This document shows, piece after piece, positions 1-8,981 of a stretch of 64,000 nucleotides of DNA. The notes under the pieces were generated by a model that saw nothing but the letters and a program-made list of their open reading frames with translations, did not search any database and had not been told where the DNA came from. Made by a program: the position numbers and the translations under genes. Numbering within the stretch: the first letter of the stretch is position 1; the number at the start of each line of letters is the position of its first letter. Source of the stretch: Verminephrobacter eiseniae EF01-2 (GTDB lineage: Bacteria; Pseudomonadota; Gammaproteobacteria; Burkholderiales; Burkholderiaceae_C); assembly GCF_000015565.1 (NCBI RefSeq), contig NC_008786.1, positions 3,286,001 to 3,350,000 of the forward strand. Direction: 5' to 3'.

Positions 1-104
1 CCGAATGCCTCACGCTCGACATGCCGCTGGAGGTGGTGTTCGAGGGGCGCGGCGATCAGACGCTGCCGATGTTCAAGCCGGCGCCGGCGAGGGTGCCCCG
101 ATGA
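1..104 (+). CDS. C-terminus of an OB-fold (DUF35-type) acyl-CoA-associated protein, partial
   Basis: The window opens inside a coding sequence that reads LDMPLEVVFEGRGDQ and ends at TGA 102-104. The tail, with PLEVVF followed by LPMFKPA, is typical of the OB-fold half of DUF35 zinc-ribbon proteins, which act as partners of thiolase-like enzymes. Its stop overlaps the next gene's start (ATGA), as expected for the DUF35-thiolase pair. The 5' part lies outside the window. The call rests on about 33 residues plus the neighbour. Confidence 0.6.
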   Translation, partial: ECLTLDMPLEVVFEGRGDQTLPMFKPAPARVPR

Positions 105-1252
105 GCCGGAAGCAACACGCGGTCGCCATTGCCGGCGCCGCCGAAACCGATCTCGGCGCGTTGCCGCAGCTGTCCGAGCTGGACCTGCGCGCCGACGCCG
201 CCCACCGCGCGCTGGCCGATGCCGGCCTGACGCTGGCCGATGTCGACGGCATCACCAGTGCCGTCGATTCGCCGATCGATGTGGCGCACTACCTTGGCAT
301 CACGCCCTCGTGGTATGACGGCACCTCGGTCGGCGGCTGCTCGTTCCTGGTCCATGTGCGCCATGCGGCCGCAGCCATCCACGCCGGACTGTGCACGACG
401 GTGCTGGTGCTGCACGGCCAGTCGGGCCGCTCTCATGTCGGCCGGGTGCCCCGGCCTGCGGCGCCCTTCACGATGGCGGGGCAGTTCGAGACGCCCTACG
501 GTGTCGCGACGCCGCCCAACATGTTCACGCTGCCGATGCTGCGCTTCATGAAGGAGACCGGCACGACGCACGAGCAATTGGCCGAGGTGGTGGTGGCGCA
601 AAGCCACTGGGCGCAGGGCAACCCGCGCGCCAGTCGCAACAAACTGCTCACCGTCGGGGACGTGCTGGCCTCGCCGATGATCGCCTACCCGTTTCACAAG
701 CTCGAATGCTGCGTGGTCACCGATGGCGGCGGCGCGCTGCTCATCACGTCGGCAGAACGCGCGCGCGACCTGCGCCGCTGCGGCACGCCGGTGTACCTGC
801 GCGGGGCGGGCGAGTCCTGCGACAGCCCGCTGGTCTCGATGATGGACGACATGACGCGCGCAAAGGGCTTTCGCCTGTCCAGCCGGGCAGCCTTTGCGCA
901 GGCGGGCATCCGCCATGCCGATGTCGATCACCTGATGATCTACGATGCGTTCGCCCACTTGCCGCTGTACGGGCTGGAGGACATGGGTTTCGTCGGTCGG
1001 GGCGAGGCCGGCGCGTTCATCGCCGAGGGCCACACGCGGCCCGGCGGGCGCCTGCCGCTCAACACCCATGGCGGCGGCCTGCTCTACACGCACACCGGCA
1101 TGTACGGCATGTTTGCGATCCTGGAGTCGGTGCGCCAGTTGCGCGGCGAGGCCTTCCGCCAGGTCGAGCATGTGCGCACCAGCGTGGTCCAGGGCGTGGG
1201 CGGCATGTTCACCGCCGCAGCCACACTGGTGCTGTCCAACCAGAGCGATTGA
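101..1252 (+). CDS. Thiolase-like acetyl-CoA acetyltransferase (SCP-x/lipid-transfer type)
   Basis: A 383-residue protein beginning MSRKQHAVAIAGAAETD and ending GVGGMFTAAATLVLS. Both ends are typical of the thiolase-fold proteins that pair with DUF35 proteins and act in CoA-thioester cleavage or retro-aldol side-chain shortening. A longer reading frame extends upstream, but ATG 101 is preferred because it overlaps the previous stop by 4 nt and gives the family-like N-terminus. It is followed after 12 nt by an acyl-CoA ligase, so it sits in an acyl-CoA degradation operon. The exact substrate cannot be read from the sequence. Confidence 0.85.
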   Translation: MSRKQHAVAIAGAAETDLGALPQLSELDLRADAAHRALADAGLTLADVDGITSAVDSPIDVAHYLGITPSWYDGTSVGGCSFLVHVRHAAAAIHAGLCTTVLVLHGQSGRSHVGRVPRPAAPFTMAGQFETPYGVATPPNMFTLPMLRFMKETGTTHEQLAEVVVAQSHWAQGNPRASRNKLLTVGDVLASPMIAYPFHKLECCVVTDGGGALLITSAERARDLRRCGTPVYLRGAGESCDSPLVSMMDDMTRAKGFRLSSRAAFAQAGIRHADVDHLMIYDAFAHLPLYGLEDMGFVGRGEAGAFIAEGHTRPGGRLPLNTHGGGLLYTHTGMYGMFAILESVRQLRGEAFRQVEHVRTSVVQGVGGMFTAAATLVLSNQSD

Positions 1253-1264
1253 GGCGGCGACGCG

Positions 1265-2875
1265 ATGGCGGCCCCGAAATACCTCGGCGACTTCGCCGTC
1301 CTGACGCCGGACAAGCCGGCCGTCATCAACGGCACCACTGGCGCGAGCCTGAGCTACCGCGAACTGGAGGAGCGCTCCAACCGGTTCGCGCAATACCTGT
1401 ATGCGCTCGGCCTGCGGCGCGGCGAGCGCATTGCGATGCTGCTCGAGAACCATCTGCGCTGCTTCGAGGTGGCGTGGGCGGCATTCCGTTCGGGCCTGTT
1501 GCTGACGGCGGTCAACCGCTACCTGACCGCCGACGAGGCGGCCTACATCATCACGGACAGCGATGCGCGCGTCGTCGTTTCCTCGTTCGCGATGCGCGCT
1601 TTGGCGGCGCAGCTCAGTTGCGCCATGCCCGCTTGCGAGCGCCGCCTGATGCTCGACGGAACGATCCCGGGCTGGGACAGCTACGAGCAGGCCATTGCCG
1701 CCGCATCCGCTGCGCGCCTGGCCGACGAGTGGCTCGGCGCCACCATGTTCTACAGTTCCGGCACCACTGGCCGTCCCAAGGGCGTGGTGCGCGCGCAAAG
1801 GGCCTGCCGGATCGATGAGGCCCCGGACCTGGACACACGCATGGCGATGATGCGCCACTACCTGTTCACGGCCGAATCGATATACCTCTCGCCGGCGCCG
1901 CTGTACCACGCGGCACCGCTGAACTACACGACCAACGTGCAGTTTTGCGGCGGCACGGTGGTCTTCATGGAGAAATTCGAGCCGATGCCGGCGCTGGCGC
2001 TGATCGATCGCTACCGCATCACCCACAGCCAATGGGTGCCGACGATGTTCATCCGGCTGCTCAAGCTCTCACCCGGACAGCGCGCCGGATTCGATCTGCG
2101 CAGCCACCGCGTCGCCATCCACGCAGCCGCGCCCTGTCCGGTGGAAGTCAAACGCCAGATGATCGAATGGTGGGGCCCGATCGTGCACGAGTACTACGGC
2201 GGCAGCGAGGGCGCCGGCCTCACCGCCATCGACAGCCATGAAGCGCTCGCGCGGCCAGGCTCGGTCGGCAAGGCGTTGCAGGGCGTGATCCACATCTGCG
2301 CAGGGGACGGGCAGGGCCGGCCATTGCCCGCCGGGCAGGACGGGCTGGTCTATTTCGAGCGCGACGCGCAGCCCTTCCACTACCACAAGGACCCCGAGAA
2401 GACGCGCGCCGCGCAGCACCCGTGCCACCCGTTGTGGTCGACCCTCGGCGACATCGGCCATCTCGACGCGGACGGCTACCTGTATCTGACCGATCGCCAG
2501 TCCTTCATGATCATTTCGGGCGGGGTCAACATCTATCCGCAGGCCATCGAGAACGCATTGGCGCTGCATCCGGGCGTAGCTGACGTGGCCGTGATCGGCG
2601 TGCCCGATCCGGAGATGGGCGAAGCGGTCAAGGTCGTCATCGAGCCTGCCGCAGGCGTGCTGCCATCGGCCGCGCTGGCGGAAGAACTGCTGGCTTTCGT
2701 GCGCGGCAAGGTCGCGCGATTCATGGTGCCGCGCTCGCTCGACTTCATCGACCAGATGCCGCGCCTGCCCACCGGCAAGCTCTACAAGCAGGTGCTGCGC
2801 GAACGCTACGCGAAAGCGCCGGGGCAGCCGGATCACCCCGATCACCCCGCCTCGCACACCGCCCCCGCCGCCTAG
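1265..2875 (+). CDS. AMP-dependent acyl-CoA synthetase/ligase
   Basis: A 536-residue member of the ANL superfamily; it would activate a carboxylic acid to its acyl-CoA with ATP. Visible motifs are the P-loop SSGTTGRPKG (about residue 164), YYGGSEGAG, the hinge region DRQSFMIISGGVNIYP, and a C-terminal LPTGKLYK with the conserved lysine. The last residues, PDHPDHPASH, are a short repeat not typical of the family. The stop codon TAG is provided by the first bases of the dispersed element that follows, so insertion of that element may have reshaped the C-terminus. It would feed the dehydrogenase and hydratase downstream. Confidence 0.9.
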   Translation: MAAPKYLGDFAVLTPDKPAVINGTTGASLSYRELEERSNRFAQYLYALGLRRGERIAMLLENHLRCFEVAWAAFRSGLLLTAVNRYLTADEAAYIITDSDARVVVSSFAMRALAAQLSCAMPACERRLMLDGTIPGWDSYEQAIAAASAARLADEWLGATMFYSSGTTGRPKGVVRAQRACRIDEAPDLDTRMAMMRHYLFTAESIYLSPAPLYHAAPLNYTTNVQFCGGTVVFMEKFEPMPALALIDRYRITHSQWVPTMFIRLLKLSPGQRAGFDLRSHRVAIHAAAPCPVEVKRQMIEWWGPIVHEYYGGSEGAGLTAIDSHEALARPGSVGKALQGVIHICAGDGQGRPLPAGQDGLVYFERDAQPFHYHKDPEKTRAAQHPCHPLWSTLGDIGHLDADGYLYLTDRQSFMIISGGVNIYPQAIENALALHPGVADVAVIGVPDPEMGEAVKVVIEPAAGVLPSAALAEELLAFVRGKVARFMVPRSLDFIDQMPRLPTGKLYKQVLRERYAKAPGQPDHPDHPASHTAPAA

Positions 2876-3034
2876 TGTCGCGTCACCGATCATCTGTCGG
2901 TCTGCGCTGGCCATCGAAGCGCATCGCGGCGTTGCATCGCTTGCCAATACGCTCGGTATGGGCTGCGCGATGCGCCTTGCGCTGCGCTCCGATGGCTGCG
3001 CGCAGCCTGCGACATCTGATCGGTGACACGACAC
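2874..3034 (-). repeat. Dispersed inverted-end element, copy A (MITE/REP-like)
   Basis: About 161 bp, nearly identical in reverse complement to copies at 34562-34727 and 58813-58978. Ends are inverted repeats of the form CTAGTGTCGCGTCAC; the inside contains palindromic pieces such as GGCTGCGCGCAGCC. No protein is encoded. This copy abuts, and supplies the stop of, the acyl-CoA ligase gene. Confidence 0.85.
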
Positions 3035-3353
3035 GAGCGGGAGCACGCCGATGATTTCGGGCGGGGCCTGACCCCGATGGCGCCACGCCGGCAGGCGCGC
3101 CGGCACCCGTGCCCGCCTGGCCGGAAAAGGAGGCGCGGGCGGCCGGCAGCAGCCCGGTCGTCGGGCGGCTGCGCAAGGGCTGCCGCGCAGGGATGGACTG
3201 AGCGCGGCGCGCCATCGACCGGCCGGTCGCACCAGGCCGACTGGCCAATACGGCTAGTGATCTCCGCCGGTCGATGGACGATCATGGGACGGGCGCGGCA
3301 GGGTTTGCCCCGAGGCCGCCGTTTGCCAGCAGATGCACCGACAGGAGCTTCCA
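3035..3353. other. Intergenic stretch without a recognised gene
   Basis: The 319 bases between the dispersed element and the acyl-CoA dehydrogenase are GC-rich and contain only shadow reading frames. The only signal seen is AGGAG shortly before the GTG at 3354, which fits a ribosome-binding site. The promoter of the next genes may lie here, but no clear box is visible. Confidence 0.4.
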
Positions 3354-4493
3354 GTGGATGTGAATCGCACGGTTTTTCGCGCAGACCACGAAATGCTGCG
3401 GCCCAGCGCGCGGCGCTTTTTTGAACGCGAGTGCGTTCCACGCCAAGCCGAATGGGACCAGGCCGGCAGGATCGACCGCCAGACCTGGCTCAAGGCCGGC
3501 CGCGAGGGCCTGCTTTGCGTGGCGGTGCCGGCCGAGTACGGCGGCGGCGGGGGCGACTTCGGCCATGCGGCGATCGTCCTCGAGGAGGCGCACCGCGCGG
3601 GGGTGTCGGGCGCGGGCTTTTCGCTGCACTCGGACATCATCGCGCCCTACATCGTGCGCCTGGGCACCGAGGCACAGAAACAAAAATGGCTGCCGGGCAT
3701 TTGCCGTGGCGAGCAGATCCTGGCCGTGGCCATCACCGAGCCGGGGGGTGGCTCGGATGTCAAGGCGATGCGCACCACCGCAGTGCGCGACGGCGATGAA
3801 TACGTCATCGATGGCAGCAAGATTTTCATCAGCAACGGCTTGAACTGCGACATGGTCTTGCTGGTGTGCAAGACCTCGCCGGCCGCCGGCGCCAAGGGGG
3901 TGAGTCTGATCATGGTCGAGGCCGACCGCGCGGGTTTTCGCCGTGGCCGCAAGCTCGATAAGGTGGGCCAGCCCGCAGCCGATACCGCCGAGCTGTTCTT
4001 CGACAATCTGCGCGTCCCCGTTGCCAATCTCCTCGGCCAGGAGAACCAGGGCTTCGCCTACCTGATGCAGGAGTTGGCCCAGGAGCGCTTGATCATCGCC
4101 CTGTACGCAGCCGTCGCGCTCGAGCGCCTGCTCGGCCTCACGCTGGAGTATGTGAAGCAGCGCCGCGCGTTCGAGCAGACCGTGTGGGATTTCCAGAACA
4201 CCAAGTTCAAGCTGGCCGATGTCAAGGCGCAGTCGGTTGCCGTGCGCACGATGGTCGACTACTACCTCGGCGAACACCTGCGCCGCAAACTCAGCGTGCA
4301 GGAGGCCGCCATTGCCAAGATGTACGCCACGGAGGCGCTGTGGAAATGCCTCGACGACATGGTGCAACTGCACGGCGGCTATGGCTACATGCTGGAGTAC
4401 CCGATCGCGCGCGCCTTCGCGGACTACCGCGTTTCGCGCGTGGTCGGCGGCGCCAACGAAGTCATGCGCGACCTCATCGCGCGCAAGCTGTGA
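3354..4493 (+). CDS. Acyl-CoA dehydrogenase
   Basis: FAD-dependent alpha,beta-dehydrogenation of an acyl-CoA. About 379 residues from GTG 3354, or 386 from an in-frame ATG at 3333. The GTG is preferred because AGGAG lies 7 nt upstream, and it gives the N-terminus VDVNRTVFRADHEMLR. Family signatures include AVAITEPGGGSDVKAM, QNTKFKLADVKAQS and the C-terminal LHGGYGYMLEYPIAR followed by NEVMRDLIARKL. Length is normal. It is followed by two MaoC-type genes, giving oxidation and then hydration steps of one catabolic route. Confidence 0.92.
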   Translation: MDVNRTVFRADHEMLRPSARRFFERECVPRQAEWDQAGRIDRQTWLKAGREGLLCVAVPAEYGGGGGDFGHAAIVLEEAHRAGVSGAGFSLHSDIIAPYIVRLGTEAQKQKWLPGICRGEQILAVAITEPGGGSDVKAMRTTAVRDGDEYVIDGSKIFISNGLNCDMVLLVCKTSPAAGAKGVSLIMVEADRAGFRRGRKLDKVGQPAADTAELFFDNLRVPVANLLGQENQGFAYLMQELAQERLIIALYAAVALERLLGLTLEYVKQRRAFEQTVWDFQNTKFKLADVKAQSVAVRTMVDYYLGEHLRRKLSVQEAAIAKMYATEALWKCLDDMVQLHGGYGYMLEYPIARAFADYRVSRVVGGANEVMRDLIARKL

Positions 4494-4527
4494 GCCGGCC
4501 ATGGGTGAAAAATAACGGACAAGCGCC

Positions 4528-4980
4528 ATGCTCGATCGGAACCTGATTGGCCACAGCTTCGGCAAGCGCAGCCTTGTCGTCGAGGAAGGCGCCGTGCGCT
4601 CGTATGCGCAGGCCATCGGCGAGACCGATGCGACCTGCTTCGACCCGTCTGCGGCGCGCGCTGCCGGCCACCGTGCGCTGCGCGTTCCGCCCACCTTCCT
4701 GTCATGTCTGGAAGGGCGTCTGTTCCCGACGCGCGCGCTGCTGGAGCTGGCCGGCATCGACCTCGAGCGCCTGCTGCACGCGGAGCAGTCCTACGAATAC
4801 CACGCGCAAGCCTACGCCGGCGACACCCTCAGCTACGAGCAGAAGATCGTCGACATCTACGACAAGAAGGGCGGAGCACTCGAGTTCCTGGTCAAGCAGA
4901 CGCGCGTCAGCAACCAGGACGGCGTGCACATCGCCGATCTGCGCGCAGCCCTGGTGCAGCGCCAACTCGTGAAGGCATGA
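4528..4980 (+). CDS. MaoC N-terminal-type (FAS1-like) dehydratase domain protein
   Basis: A 150-residue hot-dog-fold protein. The start MLDRNLIGHSFG, the segment ALRVPPTFLSCLEG and the later EQSYEYHAQAYAGDTL are typical of the substrate-binding, non-catalytic half of two-subunit enoyl-CoA hydratases. It lies 34 nt after the dehydrogenase and 4 nt before the catalytic MaoC partner. The pair probably forms a heterodimeric hydratase acting on the dehydrogenase product; the substrate is unknown. Confidence 0.8.
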   Translation: MLDRNLIGHSFGKRSLVVEEGAVRSYAQAIGETDATCFDPSAARAAGHRALRVPPTFLSCLEGRLFPTRALLELAGIDLERLLHAEQSYEYHAQAYAGDTLSYEQKIVDIYDKKGGALEFLVKQTRVSNQDGVHIADLRAALVQRQLVKA

Positions 4981-4984
4981 CAAC

Positions 4985-5404
4985 ATGGCCACCCCGGCAT
5001 TGCAAGACATGCAGGTGGGCGACAGCATCCCCGCGCTGCAGTTGCCCGCGATCTCCCGCACCACGCTGGCGCTGTATGCCGGCGCCTCGGGCGACCACAA
5101 CCCGATCCACATCGACATCGACTTCGCCCGCAGCGCCGGCCTCGACGACGTGTTTGCGCACGGCATGCTCTCGGCCGCCTATGTCGGGCGGCTGGTCACG
5201 GACTGGGCCGGGCAGCAGCGGCTGCGCCGCCTGCATCTGCGCTTTACCGGCATTACCCGGGTGCACGACGCGCCGCTGTGCACCGGCCGCGTGGTCGAGC
5301 GCTTCACGCACGGCGGCGAATTGCGCTTGCGCCTGCAACTGCAATGCGTCAACCAGACGGGCGACGTGAAGATCCTCGGCGAAGCCGTGGTGGCCGCCCT
5401 TTGA
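4985..5404 (+). CDS. MaoC-family enoyl-CoA hydratase/dehydratase
   Basis: A 139-residue hot-dog protein with the catalytic-type motif GASGDHNPIHIDIDFAR (near residues 36-52), where the Asp/His pair of MaoC hydratases is expected, followed by GLDDVFAHGMLSAAYVGR. It is separated by only 4 nt from the preceding MaoC N-type gene and would be the catalytic subunit. Family recognition is secure; the chain or ring substrate is not known. Confidence 0.87.
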   Translation: MATPALQDMQVGDSIPALQLPAISRTTLALYAGASGDHNPIHIDIDFARSAGLDDVFAHGMLSAAYVGRLVTDWAGQQRLRRLHLRFTGITRVHDAPLCTGRVVERFTHGGELRLRLQLQCVNQTGDVKILGEAVVAAL

Positions 5405-5582
5405 TCCCCCTCCACCTATGTTCTGCATCCCGGAGTCGAGCTGCGCCACCGGCCAGACGCTGATCGGCGGCGCCGGTCGCGGCGGCTTTCAGGGCGGGTG
5501 CCGCGCATCCCCGGGCAGAAGAAGGCCGGCGTCCCGGGGGCACGGCAGGGCCTGCGCCGACCTGCACCGCAACGGAGACAGC

Positions 5583-6602
5583 ATGAGCCATTCCATCGTT
5601 CGCCTTCGGGCGCGTCGTCCCTTTGTTGCCCTTGCCTTTGCCTTTGCCACCGCCTCTGCCGCCCTTGGCGGCCTCCTCGCGCTGGCGCACACGCAGGCCA
5701 TGGCCCAGGACTACCCGGTGCGCCCGGTCCGCATCGTGTCGGTGACCAGCGCCGGCTCCGGCGTCGATGGCTTTTCACGCCTGATGGCCAGCTACCTCGG
5801 CGAGCGGCTCGGGCAGGGTGTCTTCATCGAGAACAGGCCGGGCGCCAACTCCATTCTGGCCTGCGATTACGTCGCCAAGGCCGCGCCCGACGGCTATACC
5901 TTGCTCCTCGCATCGGCCAGCGCGCTGGCCGCCAATCCGTATCTTTTCAAGAACCTGCCGTACAACGCCAACGAGGACTTCGCTCCGATCGCGCGCTTGA
6001 GCGCGCTGCCGGTCACCATCGTCGTGCCGGCCACCTCGCCGTACCGCAGCCTGGCCGACCTGGCAGACGCGGCGCACGACAGGCCCGGCAAGCTCAACTT
6101 CGGCACCAGCACCACGGGCTACCGCACGATGCTCGGCGCCATCAACGGCGCTGCCAGGATCGACGCCGTCGATGTGCCCTACAAGGGGACAAGCAACCTG
6201 CTGCCCGACCTGGTTGGCGGCACCATCGACTACGGCATCCTCGAAGTCTCGACCGCAGTGCCGCTGGTGCGGGCGAACAAGCTGCGCGCGCTCGTGGTGA
6301 CCAGCCCGGCCCGTGTGGCGACCCTGGAAGATGTGCCGACGCTGGCCGAAGCGGGCCTCGGAGAGGCCACCTTGGTGAGTTGGGTCGGCCTGTTCGCACC
6401 GGCCGGCACCCCGCAGCCGGTCATCGACAAGCTGTCGATGCTGGCGCTCGAATTTGTCCAGACGCCCGAAGCCGCAGCGCACTTCGCACAGCTCGGCACC
6501 ATCGCCTATCCGGCCGGCGCGAGCGAGTTCGCCAAAGCCATCGTCGAAGACCAGGCCCAATGGAAGCGCTACATCACTGCGGCCGGTATCCAGGCCGAGT
6601 GA
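5583..6602 (+). CDS. Bug/TctC-family periplasmic solute-binding receptor
   Basis: A 339-residue secreted protein. The chosen ATG 5583 gives a classic signal peptide ending AHTQAMAQ, followed by DYPVRPVRIVSVTSAGSGVD, the usual opening of Bug receptors. Later IENRPGANSILACDYVAKA and the DGYTLLLAS strand match the family. These proteins bind carboxylates in the periplasm; most in this order are orphans without TctAB, as here. Its position at the end of the acyl-CoA operon suggests it senses or imports the operon's substrate. Confidence 0.9.
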   Translation: MSHSIVRLRARRPFVALAFAFATASAALGGLLALAHTQAMAQDYPVRPVRIVSVTSAGSGVDGFSRLMASYLGERLGQGVFIENRPGANSILACDYVAKAAPDGYTLLLASASALAANPYLFKNLPYNANEDFAPIARLSALPVTIVVPATSPYRSLADLADAAHDRPGKLNFGTSTTGYRTMLGAINGAARIDAVDVPYKGTSNLLPDLVGGTIDYGILEVSTAVPLVRANKLRALVVTSPARVATLEDVPTLAEAGLGEATLVSWVGLFAPAGTPQPVIDKLSMLALEFVQTPEAAAHFAQLGTIAYPAGASEFAKAIVEDQAQWKRYITAAGIQAE

Positions 6603-6874
6603 GCGGGCAGTTCGTTCGCAGGCGCGCAGATCGGCGCCCGCCAGGTCTTTCCCGACGAGGGTTTCAGGGAGCCGCCGTCAGCGCAATCGCCAGCCGCGTG
6701 GGCATCCTGAAAGGACTGGTGCGCGCCAGAAACCCCGCCCGCACCCGACACGGGCCGTGGCGCACCGGGAAAGCACAGGGAATCAGCGCAGCGTTGTGTC
6801 CATTGGGGCCGGCCTCGCCGTGCCGGGCGATCCGTTCCACCCGGAAAACAGCGCCTCATCCGAGCGCGCCCGGA

Positions 6875-7303
6875 TCACACGGCAGGCGGCGTGCCGTGGC
6901 GTTGCCGCCGCGCGCTCACCTCCAACTCCACCTTGGCGCCCTCGACCGCGAGCGCGCAGCACAAGGTGGTGTTGGCCGGGCGGTTGTGCCCCAAGCGCCG
7001 GCGCAGCACCTGGCTGACGGCGAGCACATCGGCGCGATCGGCCAGGTAGACGCGCACGCGCAGCACGTCGGCCAGCGTGGCTTGCGCCTGGGCCAGCGCG
7101 GCTTCGATGGTGTCCAGCGCCAGTTCGCATTGGGCGCTGGCCGAGGGCGGGAATTGGCCGCTGGCAAAGTCCTGCCCGATGGTGCCGGATACCAGAATAT
7201 CGTCACCATCGACCACGGCGCGTGAATAGCCGGCCAGTTCTTCCCAGCGCGATCCGCTCTGGATGAAGCGCCGCCCGGCGCCCGGTGCGTTGGTGGTTTT
7301 CAT
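6875..7303 (-). CDS. RidA (YjgF/YER057c/UK114) family protein
   Basis: A 142-residue protein, last gene of a four-gene minus-strand operon. RidA proteins hydrolyse reactive enamine/imine intermediates released by PLP enzymes. Seen here are SRAVVDGDDILVSGTIGQD, a central DTIEAALAQAQATLADVLR and the C-terminal RPANTTLCCALAVEGAKVE. In this subgroup the usual C-terminal arginine motif is partly altered. ATG 7303 overlaps the stop of the Bug receptor (ATGA). The PLP aminotransferase that opens the same operon makes a role in imine clean-up likely. Confidence 0.85.
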   Translation of the reverse strand: MKTTNAPGAGRRFIQSGSRWEELAGYSRAVVDGDDILVSGTIGQDFASGQFPPSASAQCELALDTIEAALAQAQATLADVLRVRVYLADRADVLAVSQVLRRRLGHNRPANTTLCCALAVEGAKVELEVSARRQRHGTPPAV

Positions 7304-8301
7304 AGCGGCTTGAATCCGGTCTCGCGGATGACCTGGCCCCAGTGCTGCGAGGCGTCGATCACCCATTGCTGCACTTCCTTGGCGGGCGCTGCCGCGACCT
7401 CGTTGCCCATCTTGGCCAGGCGCTCTTGCAGATCGGGCTGTGCCAGCACGGCGTGCATCGCCTGGTCGAACTGCGCGACGAATTCCGCTGGCAGGCCCTT
7501 GGGCCCGAAGAAGGCCAGCCAGGGGTTTTTCTCCAGTCTCTTGAAGCCGAGTTCGGCAAAGGTGGGAATCTCCGGTGCGATGCGGCTGCGCTCGGTGCCC
7601 GAACTGGCCAGGATGCAGACCTTGCCGGCGCGGTGGTGTTCGATCAGTTCGGTCATCGAGGCAATGCCTATCGGCACCTGGCCGGCCAGCAAGTCCTGCA
7701 CCATCGGCGCGCCGCCCTTGTAGGGCACGGGATTGAGCGCCACGCCGAACGACTGCCCGACGATCTGGCCGATGAACTGCGGCACGCTGCCGGCGGCGGG
7801 GATGCCGTAGTTCGCCTGGCTGCTGTGGGCCTTCATCCAGGCGCCAAGCGCGGGCAGGGTCTTGATCCGGGTGCTGCTGCCCACGGCCAGCACGTTGTAG
7901 TACTTGGCCACGCCAGCCAGCGCAGTGAAGTCGTTCACCGGGTGGTAGCCGGCAGCGGCGACGGTCAGTGGAATGATCACCTGCGTGTGGTCGATGGACA
8001 GCATGATCGTGGCGCCGTCGGGCGGCGCGGCCTTGAGCAACTGCGCTGCGATCTGCCCGCCGGCGCCGGACTGGTTCTGGACGATGAAGACCTGGCCGTC
8101 CATCTGCTTGCCAAGCCTGTCGATCAGGGCGCGCGCCACCACATCGGTCGCACCGCCCGGCGGAAACCCGACCAGCACGCGGATCGGCCCGGCAGCGGCG
8201 GCATAGGGCTTGGCCCGTGCGGTCAGAGGTGCCAGGGGCGCCGACAGTGCGGGTGCCAGCAAGGTGGCAGCCAGGGTCTGGCCGAAATCGCGTCGATTCA
8301 T
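7300..8301 (-). CDS. Bug/TctC-family receptor with Tat-type signal
   Basis: A 333-residue solute-binding protein starting MNRRDFGQTLAATLLAPAL; the RRDF followed by a hydrophobic stretch resembles a twin-arginine signal peptide. The mature part opens GPIRVLVGFPPGGATDVVAR, and FIVQNQSGAGGQIAAQLLK follows, both family hallmarks. It overlaps the unknown gene upstream by 4 nt and the RidA gene downstream by 4 nt. It probably binds an amino or keto acid handled by the aminotransferase of the same operon. Confidence 0.9.
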   Translation of the reverse strand: MNRRDFGQTLAATLLAPALSAPLAPLTARAKPYAAAAGPIRVLVGFPPGGATDVVARALIDRLGKQMDGQVFIVQNQSGAGGQIAAQLLKAAPPDGATIMLSIDHTQVIIPLTVAAAGYHPVNDFTALAGVAKYYNVLAVGSSTRIKTLPALGAWMKAHSSQANYGIPAAGSVPQFIGQIVGQSFGVALNPVPYKGGAPMVQDLLAGQVPIGIASMTELIEHHRAGKVCILASSGTERSRIAPEIPTFAELGFKRLEKNPWLAFFGPKGLPAEFVAQFDQAMHAVLAQPDLQERLAKMGNEVAAAPAKEVQQWVIDASQHWGQVIRETGFKPL

Positions 8302-8981
8302 CGGGCTTCTCCGCAGGGGTTGCAAACAGGGGTGGCGGGTGGTTGCGCTGCCTGCAACAGCCGCAGTTGCGCCTGGATCAGCAGCACCTCGACCTCGTGG
8401 CAGCGCACCAGGCGCAGCCAGCGGGCATCGTCCATGTCGCCGGGGCGCTCGGCGTGCAGGCTGATGCGGCATGAGGCGCCATCGGGGCGTGGGGCGCCAT
8501 CGGCATGTAGCGTCCCGGGCGTGTGCACGGGCTGCACCGTGGCGCGGATGCGCGCAGTCAGCGCGTTGGGCGAGCGGCCGACATGGTAGACCACGCTCGC
8601 TGGAGTACCTGCGCCTTCGGCTACGGTATGGGCGCCTTCGGGCGGCCGGGCGGCGCTCAATGGAGTACCTGCGCCTTCGGCTGCGGTATGAGCGCCTTCG
8701 GGCGGCCGGGCGGCGCTCGGGCGCTGCGGCTCCACCACGGGTCGCACCCAGGTGGGCTGGCCGTCGAACAGCGAGTGGCCGCGCACCAGGCCGTCGTCGG
8801 CGCTGTCGTCGTCCGGTTCGGTCTGCCAGCAACCCAGCGCCCAGCGGCCGAGTTGGCGGCCATCGGCCAAAAAGGCCAGTGCCAGCGCTGCCGGTACGCA
8901 GCAAGTGACCGATGCTCGATGACTGCGGCCGCCAGCCTGGCCAGCCGCCGGGGTGCAGGTTGGGACAGGTTGGTCGATCAT
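8298..8981 (-). CDS. Protein of unknown function in aminotransferase-Bug-RidA operon
   Basis: A 227-residue product that I do not recognise. Overlaps of 4 nt with the aminotransferase upstream and the Bug receptor downstream support translation. The N-terminal half has LALAFLADGRQLGRWALGCW and VRGHSLFDGQPTWVRPVVEP; the middle holds two copies of a 20-residue unit (ARPPEGAHTAAEGAGTPLSA and a near copy); the C-terminus is MDDARWLRLVRCHEVEVLLI followed by LRLLQAAQ. No signal peptide or membrane segment is obvious. The repeat looks like a recent in-frame expansion. Confidence 0.7.
   Translation of the reverse strand: MIDQPVPTCTPAAGQAGGRSHRASVTCCVPAALALAFLADGRQLGRWALGCWQTEPDDDSADDGLVRGHSLFDGQPTWVRPVVEPQRPSAARPPEGAHTAAEGAGTPLSAARPPEGAHTVAEGAGTPASVVYHVGRSPNALTARIRATVQPVHTPGTLHADGAPRPDGASCRISLHAERPGDMDDARWLRLVRCHEVEVLLIQAQLRLLQAAQPPATPVCNPCGEAR
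8601..8718 (-). repeat. 60-bp in-frame coding tandem repeat, two copies
   Basis: Two nearly identical units starting TGGAGTACCTGCGCCTTCGG (+ strand) lie exactly 60 bp apart inside the unknown gene, so the repeat adds 20 residues without breaking the frame. Confidence 0.9.

Noticed and set aside
56-2032. Long open frame antisense to the thiolase and ligase genes
   Set aside because: GC-rich third positions give long antisense frames here; the translation is Arg/His-rich without family motifs, while the plus-strand frames have clear enzyme signatures.
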